The translations under genes were made by a program, and so were the position numbers. A model generated the notes under the pieces. It was not told where the DNA came from. It searched no databases and worked only from the letters and a program-made list of their open reading frames with translations. A stretch of 64,000 nt of DNA from Prevotellaceae bacterium UBA1726 (GTDB lineage Bacteria; Bacteroidota; Bacteroidia; Bacteroidales; Bacteroidaceae), in assembly GCA_002316005.1 (NCBI GenBank), contig DCIM01000039.1, positions 10,712 to 74,711 on the forward strand. The letters run 5' to 3'. The stretch's first letter is position 1. Each line of letters begins with the position of its first letter. Positions 26,903 to 35,031 of this stretch are shown here, in pieces.

Positions 26903-28018
26903 TTATTTGAACTTATTGTAATCCTTCTTAGTCTCTGCCTCCCAGATTTCCATTGCGTCATCATATGTCTCTGGTGGAGTGTATAGTTTGTCTTCAGATT
27001 TCTGGATGAGCGACATGCATTTAGTTGGACAGGTTGAAACACAAAGTCCACAGCCAAGGCATTTCTCTTGGTCGATGGTTACCTTACGGACAACTTTTCC
27101 CTTGCTATTGGTCCATGTGGCTTTCTTTTCCTGAGTGATATATCCAAACGGGCAACGAGAGACGCACTTTCCACAGCCTATGCATTTGTCATATTCAATT
27201 TCGCAATAGTGATTGCTCCAGATATTGTTTGCAGGACCAGGGAACATCTTTCGCATTTTGAGCATACCGCAACCACAACCACAGCAAGAGCAGAAGTTCT
27301 CTCCATCTTGCGAGTTTGTAGCCTGAATGATTCGTCCGTCTTTCTCACCTTCACGCAGAATGGCAAGTGCCTCTTCCTTGGTTATCTCACGACCGATACC
27401 CGTCTCAATGAAGAATGTTGCGTAATCGTCGGTTTCAATACATGTCTCAGTTGGATGGTTGCATTTATTTCCCGGAATGGCACGATCCATTGTGCGGCAG
27501 ATACAATGACCTACTGCAAAACGATAGTGTTTGTCAAGCAAAGCCTCAATATTGTCGTATGGTTTTATGACAGAGCCAGACACCATTTCCGGATGCTGAG
27601 GAATGGTACGATAGAACGGCATAGTCTGTGTCATTCGCTTTCCCCAACGAGATGTTGCCATATATGCTGCAGTCCAGTATAGCCACGACTTATCACCTGT
27701 ACGTTTGCCTTGCCACTCAAGAAAGCCCATAACGAAAGGGAACTGACCATATTCATCACCATGTTCGCGATGACGGCGGAAGATTAGTCCTTTCATTGCC
27801 ATTCGATCGAGTTTAGCCTTTGCCTCTTCCTCAGTCAAACCATTGTTTGCAGCATAGTCGGCAGCTGTCTCATAGCGTTTTCCCATGAGGAGATAGTCGC
27901 GTGCATCTTCCTCTGAGAAAATCTTCTTTATCAGTTTCATGTCAGCACCGATAAACGACTTTGGGAAGCCATATGACAAAGTATCAATGCGCTTCAGGAG
28001 ATCTCTGTATAAACTCAT
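26903..28018 (-). CDS. Cys-rich 4Fe-4S polyferredoxin
   Basis: A 371-aa cytoplasmic protein. N-terminal about 90 residues are helical with a winged-helix look (LTEEEAKAKLDRMAMKGLIF). A Cys-rich part follows: HCICR...C...C (about 173-196) and CSCCGCGCG (about 245). Two classical ferredoxin motifs end it: CIGCGKCVSRCP and CLGCGLCVSTCP. It should relay electrons between a donor and the OYE or the flavodoxin-ferredoxin of the operon. It overlaps the hypB stop by 4 bp (ATGA), pointing to translational coupling. No precise family name. Confidence 0.78.
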   Translation of the reverse strand: MSLYRDLLKRIDTLSYGFPKSFIGADMKLIKKIFSEEDARDYLLMGKRYETAADYAANNGLTEEEAKAKLDRMAMKGLIFRRHREHGDEYGQFPFVMGFLEWQGKRTGDKSWLYWTAAYMATSRWGKRMTQTMPFYRTIPQHPEMVSGSVIKPYDNIEALLDKHYRFAVGHCICRTMDRAIPGNKCNHPTETCIETDDYATFFIETGIGREITKEEALAILREGEKDGRIIQATNSQDGENFCSCCGCGCGMLKMRKMFPGPANNIWSNHYCEIEYDKCIGCGKCVSRCPFGYITQEKKATWTNSKGKVVRKVTIDQEKCLGCGLCVSTCPTKCMSLIQKSEDKLYTPPETYDDAMEIWEAETKKDYNKFK

Positions 28019-28698
28019 TTGATTTTCAAATTGACAAATTTACAATTTATCTCTTCTGTCACCCACTTCACAACAGCATCCATACCATCACCGTTCTTTA
28101 CAGACACAGGGAAGATACGGAGGTCGTTATTCAGTCGACGGGTGTTGCGTTCAAGGTTTTCGAAATTGAAATCGAAATAAGGAGCAACATCCATCTTTGT
28201 AACTATCACAGCTTTTGTAACCGTGAACATCAAAGGATATTTGATGCTCTTGTCATCGCCTTCTGGAATTGAAAGGAGCATTGTAGCAAGAGTTGCACCT
28301 ATATCAAACTCAGCAGGACAGACAAGATTGCCAACATTCTCAACAATGATAACATCAAGGTCGTCAAGCGGCATCTTATTCAAAGCCTCCATTGTCATTG
28401 CTGCGTCAAGATGGCAACCGCCACCTGTGCGCAACTGAACTGTAGGCACGCCAAGAGCCTGCATCTTCTCAGCATCAACGGTACTTTCAATATCAGCCTC
28501 AACAACACCAAAACGATACTGCTCACCTAGAGTTTTTATAATATCAACGATGAATGTTGTCTTGCCCGAGCCTGGCGAAGACATGATGTTCCATAGGAAG
28601 ACTTTCTTCTCCCTCAAAAGAGCTCTCACCTCTTCTGCATCACCTTCATTCTCGGCAAGTATGCATTCCTTCAAATCAATATATTCAATTTCCTTCAT
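28015..28698 (-). CDS. hypB: HypB-type nickel-insertion GTPase
   Basis: A 227-aa SIMIBI GTPase. Walker A SSPGSGKTT (about 40-48), metal site GGGCHLDAA (Cys/His of the HypB G-domain site), and VENVGNLVCPAEFDIG are HypB signatures. Two motifs diverge: the canonical GDxxTDNDA appears as EADIESTVDA and the NKxD specificity motif as TKMD. There is no N-terminal His-rich nickel store. HypB with HypA loads Ni into [NiFe]-hydrogenase or, in some bacteria, urease. No hydrogenase gene lies in this operon or window. Confidence 0.9.
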   Translation of the reverse strand: MKEIEYIDLKECILAENEGDAEEVRALLREKKVFLWNIMSSPGSGKTTFIVDIIKTLGEQYRFGVVEADIESTVDAEKMQALGVPTVQLRTGGGCHLDAAMTMEALNKMPLDDLDVIIVENVGNLVCPAEFDIGATLATMLLSIPEGDDKSIKYPLMFTVTKAVIVTKMDVAPYFDFNFENLERNTRRLNNDLRIFPVSVKNGDGMDAVVKWVTEEINCKFVNLKIK

Positions 28699-28703
28699 AA
28701 ACC

Positions 28704-29072
28704 TTATTCTTTATCATGATTGCGGACAATTTCTATTCCTACAATCTTCATTTCGTTGCCACTGACCATTGAGCCATACTCATATCCACATGAAGGGCAG
28801 ACGGACGTAAGCATGTTTTCTTTTGTTATCTCGTATTGCGTGGCACATTGTCCACAGACTGCAGTTCCATTCTTCCAACGAATCTCAACCTTAGAACCTT
28901 CGGCAATAGTACCTCGCGAGATGAAGTCCCAGTATTTCTGCACAAACTCAGGAATAAAGTCGTGCAAGACTCCAATCTCAAGCACCACTATGTTTATTCC
29001 TACTGCATCAACGCTTTCGGCCTTTCTCATCACCGAACGGAATATTCCCTTGGTAAATGGCAGTTCATGCAT
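28704..29072 (-). CDS. hypA: HypA-type nickel metallochaperone
   Basis: A 122-aa protein starting MHELPFTKGI, where His2 and Glu3 form the nickel site. The zinc ribbon is CGQC (about 73-76) and CPSCGYEYG (about 92-95). It delivers Ni to HypB or to the target enzyme. The gene is 5 bp upstream of hypB and 11 bp downstream of the flavodoxin-ferredoxin gene. Cytoplasmic; length normal for HypA (113-120 aa) with a short extra C-terminus. Confidence 0.9.
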   Translation of the reverse strand: MHELPFTKGIFRSVMRKAESVDAVGINIVVLEIGVLHDFIPEFVQKYWDFISRGTIAEGSKVEIRWKNGTAVCGQCATQYEITKENMLTSVCPSCGYEYGSMVSGNEMKIVGIEIVRNHDKE

Positions 29073-29083
29073 AGTAGTATTGT

Positions 29084-30136
29084 TTATTTTCCGCTGAACA
29101 GACTATCGACATAAAACGCTTTCGCCTCTTTGTAACGACGGTCTGAATGTTTGCGAGCCGTCACCTTAAGGTTTTCTTCCACCCAATGCTCAGAAACAGG
29201 CGAAGGGGCCCAGTTCGCATTTTCCACCCTATCTTTGTTGAATATCTCGCGATAACGCTTGTTGATAGTCTCGTACTTCTCACAATAGCATGTGAAGAAA
29301 CCTTTTATATCGTTTGTAACGAATGGAGCATCAAGTGGCATCTGTTCAATCTTCTTATAGTTGTAGCCACCCTTTTTGTTGACATGCCAGCCCCAATCCT
29401 CAAGGAAACCAATGTCAAAAGCATCAGCAGGACAGAAGAAGGAACAACGCATACACATCAAGCAATTGTGATGAAAGTGGAATTCGCCTTTCTCGTCTTT
29501 ATATATATTCTGTGTAGGACAGCGTTTTATACACAGCCCACAATCTGTGCATTTGTTGGTATCCACATGATAAAGGAACGAGTTCACATCGCCTCCTATA
29601 TATTGAGGACGGGCAACCGTTGTAACAGCAAAGCGTGCCCAACGAGCATAAGGCTTGAAGTTTGGCATGCGGTTTATCACCTCATACACCATTATCTCAA
29701 GCAGTTTCTTGTCCATCTCGAGCATCTCGCGAATACAATGATCCTCGAAAGGGAAATGGATATTATATGGCATCACGAAATGGTACTCATTCTCAACCAC
29801 AACCTTATCGTGACGGAGTTTGCGAAGTACATATTTTGAAGATGCGTCATTAGCGTGGTATGTCTCGCCTGAGTTTTTGTAAATGAAGACTCGCAAACCG
29901 GCAGGAAACTTCTGGGCACGAATGAACTTGAGGAAGGCATATGGTGCAGCAAAGCCGTAGATAGGACAACCAAGCCCCACGATGTCGTAGGGCGAAAAAT
30001 CAAGTCGCTCGTTGTTGAGCGGGTTGATTTCATAGGTCGTGATATCCCAGCCTTCTTCCTCAAAGCGCATCTTCACCTTTTGGGTTATGTAGCGCGTATT
30101 GAAAGTGCCGGTATAGTATAATAGGAGACACTTCAT
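29084..30136 (-). CDS. EFR1-type flavodoxin-ferredoxin fusion
   Basis: A 350-aa protein: residues 1-150 a flavodoxin-like domain (LLLYYTGTFNTRYITQ for FMN phosphate, GLGCPIYGF), then two 4Fe-4S motifs CTDCGLCIKRCP (about 196-207) and CLMCMRCSFFCP (about 225-236), and a 110-residue tail. EFR1-type proteins couple FMN and two clusters in single-electron transfer. Its start codon overlaps the stop of the SnoaL-like gene. Likely part of the electron chain feeding the OYE. Confidence 0.85.
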   Translation of the reverse strand: MKCLLLYYTGTFNTRYITQKVKMRFEEEGWDITTYEINPLNNERLDFSPYDIVGLGCPIYGFAAPYAFLKFIRAQKFPAGLRVFIYKNSGETYHANDASSKYVLRKLRHDKVVVENEYHFVMPYNIHFPFEDHCIREMLEMDKKLLEIMVYEVINRMPNFKPYARWARFAVTTVARPQYIGGDVNSFLYHVDTNKCTDCGLCIKRCPTQNIYKDEKGEFHFHHNCLMCMRCSFFCPADAFDIGFLEDWGWHVNKKGGYNYKKIEQMPLDAPFVTNDIKGFFTCYCEKYETINKRYREIFNKDRVENANWAPSPVSEHWVEENLKVTARKHSDRRYKEAKAFYVDSLFSGK

Positions 30137-30624
30137 TATCTCTTCATTTTATCAAGGAATGTCGTCTTGCCTAATGTAAATATATTGAGGAATCCACGGA
30201 AAGCAAAATACTCATAGCAGCGTGTATAACCTATCTTTCGTATCTGCCATCGGCCATCATGTTTTGCATAATCAACATCATATATTGCTGCGCCGTGAAG
30301 CTTCAGCAGGAATATGCGATGATTGAGATAGTCCTCAAGATACCATTTAGCATGAGCAGATTCTCCCTCCACATCTATCTCTCCGCCATGAATCAAGTGA
30401 GTAGACGGAATATGGCGAGTCATCACTTTCTTCAGGAATGCGAGGACATTTTCCTTTCCTTCGTATGCCATAGTTCCATTGCCGTAAGCCGAAACAACAT
30501 CTTCAGCAAAACAGTCGGCAACACCGTCAAAGTCGCGTGTATCCAGACAACGCTGATACTTTGCCTGAAGCTGTCGGATTTCCTCTATATCCTCAAGCCG
30601 TTGTACTCTTTCTTCAATAGTCAT
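30136..30624 (-). CDS. SnoaL-like NTF2-fold protein
   Basis: A 162-aa cone-shaped alpha+beta barrel protein. IEEIRQLQAKYQRCLDTRDF and FAEDVVSAYG are the typical start of SnoaL_4 proteins; STHLIHGGEIDVEG and AKWYLEDYL follow. Members act as hydrolases, isomerases, cyclases or dehydratases on steroid, polyketide or lipid substrates, or simply bind ligands. It lies 1 bp from the PEP-synthase-like gene, so its role is probably in the same small-molecule pathway. Reaction unknown. Confidence 0.8.
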   Translation of the reverse strand: MTIEERVQRLEDIEEIRQLQAKYQRCLDTRDFDGVADCFAEDVVSAYGNGTMAYEGKENVLAFLKKVMTRHIPSTHLIHGGEIDVEGESAHAKWYLEDYLNHRIFLLKLHGAAIYDVDYAKHDGRWQIRKIGYTRCYEYFAFRGFLNIFTLGKTTFLDKMKR

Positions 30625-30625
30625 A

Positions 30626-32998
30626 CTATTTCTTATTTATCGTCACACGACCAGAGTTTCCATCAATTGTAATATGGTCACCAGTATGGATGAGCGTCAT
30701 TGCATTGCTGGCGTTCACAACTGTAGGGAGTGCATATTCACGAGCAACGACAACACCATGTGACAATGCAGAGCCAATCTCCGTAACAAGACCAGCGATG
30801 ATGCTATAATATGGCGACCAACCGATGTCTGTACAGTTTGCAACCATTATCTCGCCCTCTTTCAATTGGGCAGCATCTTGTTCATTACGAACAATACGAG
30901 CAATACCACTCGCCACACCTCGACTAACCGGAGTCCCTTGGAAAGCTGTAGTGTGACTATCCGACTTAACCTCTGCCAAAGGTTCTGGAATACCGAGTTG
31001 TGCATAAGGGAACTTCAGCTTCTGTTGCTGAGGGAATAGTCTTCTACGAGCCATCGCCTTTTTAACAAGAGAGGTGTCGCCCTTGAGAAGTTGGCCCACT
31101 TCTTTCTGCTTCAAGAAATAGATACATTCAATATCAGGAAGGAGTTCCTCGTTGACCATTAGAACAGCCAACTGATGATAAGCCTGTTTGAACTGATCCA
31201 AAACATATATCACCTTTGCTTTTGTATATTCACGGAAGCAAACACCCTTTCTGGCCTTATCTATAAGCCCACTGACATAACTGCGTTTGAAACCAGAATA
31301 ATGGCTGAGCAGTTCTTCAGCATAGTCTGTCCAAGGTTTTTCCTCACGTTCTTGTTTCTTTCCAACGCTTACAAGAACACTCTTAATACTTGTCAGGAAC
31401 GACTCTCGATTATCACGCCAAGGCAAAGACATCAGTTCCGGTTCACGCAAACCACGGAAACCATGACGCTCCATAAATTCAGCATAGGCTTTAACAACTG
31501 CCTCGCTTGCGTTATTGTCGAGATAATCAGCCAATTGCTCAGTAGGATATTCCACCACCTCAGGGTTATCTTCCACCATCTTCTCTGCCAATGCATGCAT
31601 AGAGCGGAGTATGTTTGCCGACTCAAAGTTCTCGTTTTGAGTCATACATCCTGCAACAAGGGCTTTGAAGGCATCCGGGTCGTTGAAATCAGCCTCGCAC
31701 TTGCCAAGCATAGCACTTTGACCGCCAGAATAATAAGATGCTCTATAATGGAAATACTGCGCCATCATCAGGTACTTGAAATTGTCAAGTATCTGCTTAT
31801 ACAGATTGTCTTTATCCGTTGTAAGGTCAAATCTCAATCTGCTTACCACTTCATCCATTCCTTCCTTTGCGTAATTGCCCTTCAAGACAATCTTGGCAAA
31901 CTTGACAGTATTCTTTATTCGCTTTACTGTCGAGAGGTTCTTCATACTATTTCCCGGTAGTCCTTCAAGTACCATACCACAAATACTTACATCCGAAGTT
32001 TCCTTCGTCGTTCCGTAAGTAGCATGATTGACGCGGTAGATATTGGTCATGTTGAAGAACATGTGGTTGTAATATGAAGCAAGGAACGAATATGGAGGTA
32101 TGTCCTTTGGAGCACATCCCATCTCTTGATAGGTTTTCATAACGCCCCAGTCAAGAGCATACATATTTGTTGAAAGAGTCAATGGAGTAACAGCACCTGG
32201 TATTACCTCACCGATATTACCTGTTGTATATACGAAATTAGTTGCATCAAGGTCACAATCAAGTTCGTTCATTGTGACAGACTCGCTAATAGTAATCGGA
32301 CGAGCCTGAAGCCACTGGATTATGCCATTCTCATCAATAGCCCATTCAAGGTCCATTGGCATTCCAAACAACTCTTCCGCCTTCTTTCCTGCATCTCCTA
32401 ATGCAACAGCCTCTTTCTTCTTTAAGATAGGGTGCTGTGGCATTGTCTCAACATTATTGCCACGAACACGATACTGCTGTGCGGACATCTTGCCAGAAAC
32501 AAGGTTTTCACCAAGTCCTGGAACGACCTCTACGAGGACATACCCAGGGCGCATTGGTGCTCGAGAGAAGATTACTCCGGCACATCTGGCCTTTACCATC
32601 TTCTGGACTACAACAGTCATCTTGCTCTCCTGCGAACGAAGGAAAGTACTGGCATAGTGTTCTGCCGTTTTGTTATGAAGAGATGCGACACAATCAGCTA
32701 TTGCAGTCTTCAGTTCCTCTTTGCCTCTAACATTTAGGAATGTCGAGAACTGACCTGCAGCAGAGAAGTCAACTCCGTCCTCCAAAGTAGCAGATGAACG
32801 AACAGACACCTCTTCAAGTTGCATTTCCTCAAACCATTTTACGGCTTCCGCAAAGTCATCGCCTTCGTTAATGTCTGTAATGACAAAAGCCTGAGGCACC
32901 TGATAACCAAACTTAATAAGTTGATTTAGCCCTCGCGCCTTGCCACCCACCTTTGGCAGCAACTCCTCTGGAATATTTTCAATATTATATAGTTTCAT
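30626..32998 (-). CDS. PEP synthase/rifampin phosphotransferase-like enzyme
   Basis: A 790-aa protein with the dikinase order: N-terminal ATP-grasp domain (about 1-240; KVGGKARGLNQLI, VRSSATLEDG, EWAIDENGIIQWLQARP), a central helical substrate domain (about 250-690), and a C-terminal swivelling phospho-His domain with ALSHGVVVARE (His about 747). Such enzymes move phosphate from ATP via His to an acceptor, giving AMP and Pi: rifampin phosphotransferase does this to a drug, PEP synthase to pyruvate. The central part is not the PEP-binding TIM barrel of PpsA, so phosphorylation of a small hydroxylated molecule is likelier than PEP synthesis. Second gene of the operon. Confidence 0.85.
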   Translation of the reverse strand: MKLYNIENIPEELLPKVGGKARGLNQLIKFGYQVPQAFVITDINEGDDFAEAVKWFEEMQLEEVSVRSSATLEDGVDFSAAGQFSTFLNVRGKEELKTAIADCVASLHNKTAEHYASTFLRSQESKMTVVVQKMVKARCAGVIFSRAPMRPGYVLVEVVPGLGENLVSGKMSAQQYRVRGNNVETMPQHPILKKKEAVALGDAGKKAEELFGMPMDLEWAIDENGIIQWLQARPITISESVTMNELDCDLDATNFVYTTGNIGEVIPGAVTPLTLSTNMYALDWGVMKTYQEMGCAPKDIPPYSFLASYYNHMFFNMTNIYRVNHATYGTTKETSDVSICGMVLEGLPGNSMKNLSTVKRIKNTVKFAKIVLKGNYAKEGMDEVVSRLRFDLTTDKDNLYKQILDNFKYLMMAQYFHYRASYYSGGQSAMLGKCEADFNDPDAFKALVAGCMTQNENFESANILRSMHALAEKMVEDNPEVVEYPTEQLADYLDNNASEAVVKAYAEFMERHGFRGLREPELMSLPWRDNRESFLTSIKSVLVSVGKKQEREEKPWTDYAEELLSHYSGFKRSYVSGLIDKARKGVCFREYTKAKVIYVLDQFKQAYHQLAVLMVNEELLPDIECIYFLKQKEVGQLLKGDTSLVKKAMARRRLFPQQQKLKFPYAQLGIPEPLAEVKSDSHTTAFQGTPVSRGVASGIARIVRNEQDAAQLKEGEIMVANCTDIGWSPYYSIIAGLVTEIGSALSHGVVVAREYALPTVVNASNAMTLIHTGDHITIDGNSGRVTINKK

Positions 32999-33007
32999 AA
33001 AATTCTG

Positions 33008-34087
33008 TTATCTTTCATTTCCAATGGCCCAACGCGACTTGTCCTTATTGAACCCATATTCAATGCTTCCTCTACAGTTCACTCCACCAAAGTCAACTTC
33101 GCCAACACCTTCCTGGAAGAAGAAGTTTCCATTGTCAAAGGTAAGATAGAGATTATTCTCACGCTTTGCTGTAACTCTGACGGTCTTTCCATCTGTAAAG
33201 GTACAATCAACCACGAAAACATCTGGTGCCTTTCCATCACAGGCATCCCACTCTATGATCTTGTAATCCACAAGGCTCTCGTCATGGTCGTAGCCAATAT
33301 TTGTATAACCGCAGAACACGCCTGTGACCATTGGATAATCAACGAGCGAGAAGTTGAAAGTCTCACCTTTCTCTGTTGTAACCATCAACCAGATATGGTC
33401 GCTCATATAATTCCAGTCGCGTTTTCCAAAAGCATGATCTCGCGAGCCTGGCATATCGATTGCCTTTGTAACTCCGCCAAGAGTCAACTCACCTGTAAAA
33501 TGACCGGCCTGCTCATAGTGAATCTGCGGGATATCCTTATCGTGTTCACCCTTGCTTGTGGTACCGGTATCACCACCAGCCTTCTTGAAGAACTCTCTAT
33601 TCCATTTCGGACGGGCAAAGGCTTGAGCCATACCTCTAAAATCAGAATGATGAAGTGCCGAGAAACAAGGGAGTGTTGCATGAAAATCCAACGAATATCG
33701 GCAGTCTATCTCTTTTCCTGTCACAGTATCGAGGAGCTTATCTGCAAACTTCACTCTGAAATGTTTCTCCGGAACGACACATTCCACTTCCATCGGACAT
33801 TCCTCTATTGGATAGTGGTCTTTTACAGAAGTATAAAGATGACCATCAGGAGTGACATAGATGACGAATATCTCGCACAACGGATGATTCCTCTTTCCAA
33901 CACGCATGATGAGACTTTCGCCATTCGCGCCATTAGCACCGAAGAAATAACTGTTGTTTATCATCTCACCGGCATCTTCTGGCAACTGGAACATATCACA
34001 AGCCACACCATCAAAAGGACGCGCCTTGCGAGTATGCTTCAGCACCTGCATCATCAACCATGTCTTTATCTTGAATTTCAAACTCAT
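33008..34087 (-). CDS. CrtC/AttH-like lipocalin-fold protein
   Basis: A 359-aa protein rich in beta-strands. PGSRDHAFGKRDWN (about 218-231) resembles the GxRDHSWG-type motif of CrtC/AttH-like double-lipocalin proteins, which include hydroxyneurosporene (carotenoid) hydratases and tocopherol-cyclase-like proteins. No signal peptide. Function not identified; an enzyme or binder for a hydrophobic substrate is plausible. First gene of the nine-gene operon, 62 nt after the predicted start of transcription. Confidence 0.65.
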   Translation of the reverse strand: MSLKFKIKTWLMMQVLKHTRKARPFDGVACDMFQLPEDAGEMINNSYFFGANGANGESLIMRVGKRNHPLCEIFVIYVTPDGHLYTSVKDHYPIEECPMEVECVVPEKHFRVKFADKLLDTVTGKEIDCRYSLDFHATLPCFSALHHSDFRGMAQAFARPKWNREFFKKAGGDTGTTSKGEHDKDIPQIHYEQAGHFTGELTLGGVTKAIDMPGSRDHAFGKRDWNYMSDHIWLMVTTEKGETFNFSLVDYPMVTGVFCGYTNIGYDHDESLVDYKIIEWDACDGKAPDVFVVDCTFTDGKTVRVTAKRENNLYLTFDNGNFFFQEGVGEVDFGGVNCRGSIEYGFNKDKSRWAIGNER

Positions 34088-34155
34088 TGACTTGGGAAAT
34101 CGTTTTTTATCATTCCGGCATTATTACCGAAAAACACATCAAAGATGTATTTTTG

Positions 34156-34186
34156 CAAAGATAATAAAAAAAATCAATACCACAAA
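34156..34186 (-). promoter_or_regulatory. promoter of the nine-gene redox/Hyp operon
   Basis: Minus-strand TTTG (34186-34183), 19 bp, TATCTTTG (34163-34156). The only well-formed promoter found for the set of genes from 34087 to 24845, whose gaps are all 11 bp or less. Confidence 0.8.
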
Positions 34187-34265
34187 ATAATACTTCCGAT
34201 AATTCCCAATATGACAAAAGAAAGGGAAGAACAGAATAATATATGCGACAAGTTTTACACCTTTT

Positions 34266-35006
34266 TTATAATCTCCACCCTAAACCGACACTTGCATAGA
34301 GGTTATACACATTCTGCTTCAGTCCCGACTCTGGGGCGTTAAGCGTATTTAGTAATCCCCAATTAAGATCTGCCTTAACATCAAGATTACGCCAAATCTG
34401 GCGAGTTGCACCAATAGAAATGCCACAATCAAAACGAGGAATCTTTTCAGACCAGTCTGAAGTAGAATATTCAACGGCAATAGCAGGCACAAGTGGAGAT
34501 GTGCGTATCTTACCGTCAAACGCTTCGCCTGTACGAGTTCTCGACAACGCATACGAGAAATACATACCTGCATCAAAGCGCCACTTGCTGTTCATTCTAT
34601 ATTCGTAACGAACTGGAATGGTAAGGTAATACACAGAATGATGATTCGTTGAAGTACCAGTAAAGAATCCATGTGTAGGTGTTCCTGAGCCTGCAAGCGT
34701 AATCTCTGTTTCAAAATTTTTCATATTTACACTACTATTGCCTCCCTTTCTCTCAAAAAGAAGTCCAACAGAAACACCATTGTGCTCAGACAACATCTGA
34801 GTTGCAAAAACTCCTACTACAGGACAAATCATACTTTTTGACGAGTTGATTTTCTCGGTTTCAGCCGGCACGCCAAGCGATGTGGTTGCACCAAGATTAA
34901 TACCGACAAAAGGTTCAAACTCTGGAGCAAAGTGAAAATCACCAGCAAATGCATTTCCACAGAACGCAAAAACTGCGAGTAATAAAAGCAATATATTCTT
35001 TTTCAT
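34266..35006 (-). CDS. outer-membrane beta-barrel protein
   Basis: A 246-aa protein. The start is placed at MKKNILLLLLAVFAFCGNAF because it opens a signal peptide (cleavage near AFAG); the frame extends 37 codons further upstream into the PCMD gene but without signal features. The rest alternates strands typical of an 8- to 10-stranded barrel and ends ASVGLGWRL with the usual C-terminal aromatic pattern. It follows the PCMD lipoprotein gene by 25 bp and probably works with it at the outer membrane. Function unknown. Confidence 0.78.
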   Translation of the reverse strand: MKKNILLLLLAVFAFCGNAFAGDFHFAPEFEPFVGINLGATTSLGVPAETEKINSSKSMICPVVGVFATQMLSEHNGVSVGLLFERKGGNSSVNMKNFETEITLAGSGTPTHGFFTGTSTNHHSVYYLTIPVRYEYRMNSKWRFDAGMYFSYALSRTRTGEAFDGKIRTSPLVPAIAVEYSTSDWSEKIPRFDCGISIGATRQIWRNLDVKADLNWGLLNTLNAPESGLKQNVYNLYASVGLGWRL

Positions 35007-35031
35007 ATTATCATTCCTAATAAAGTAAACA

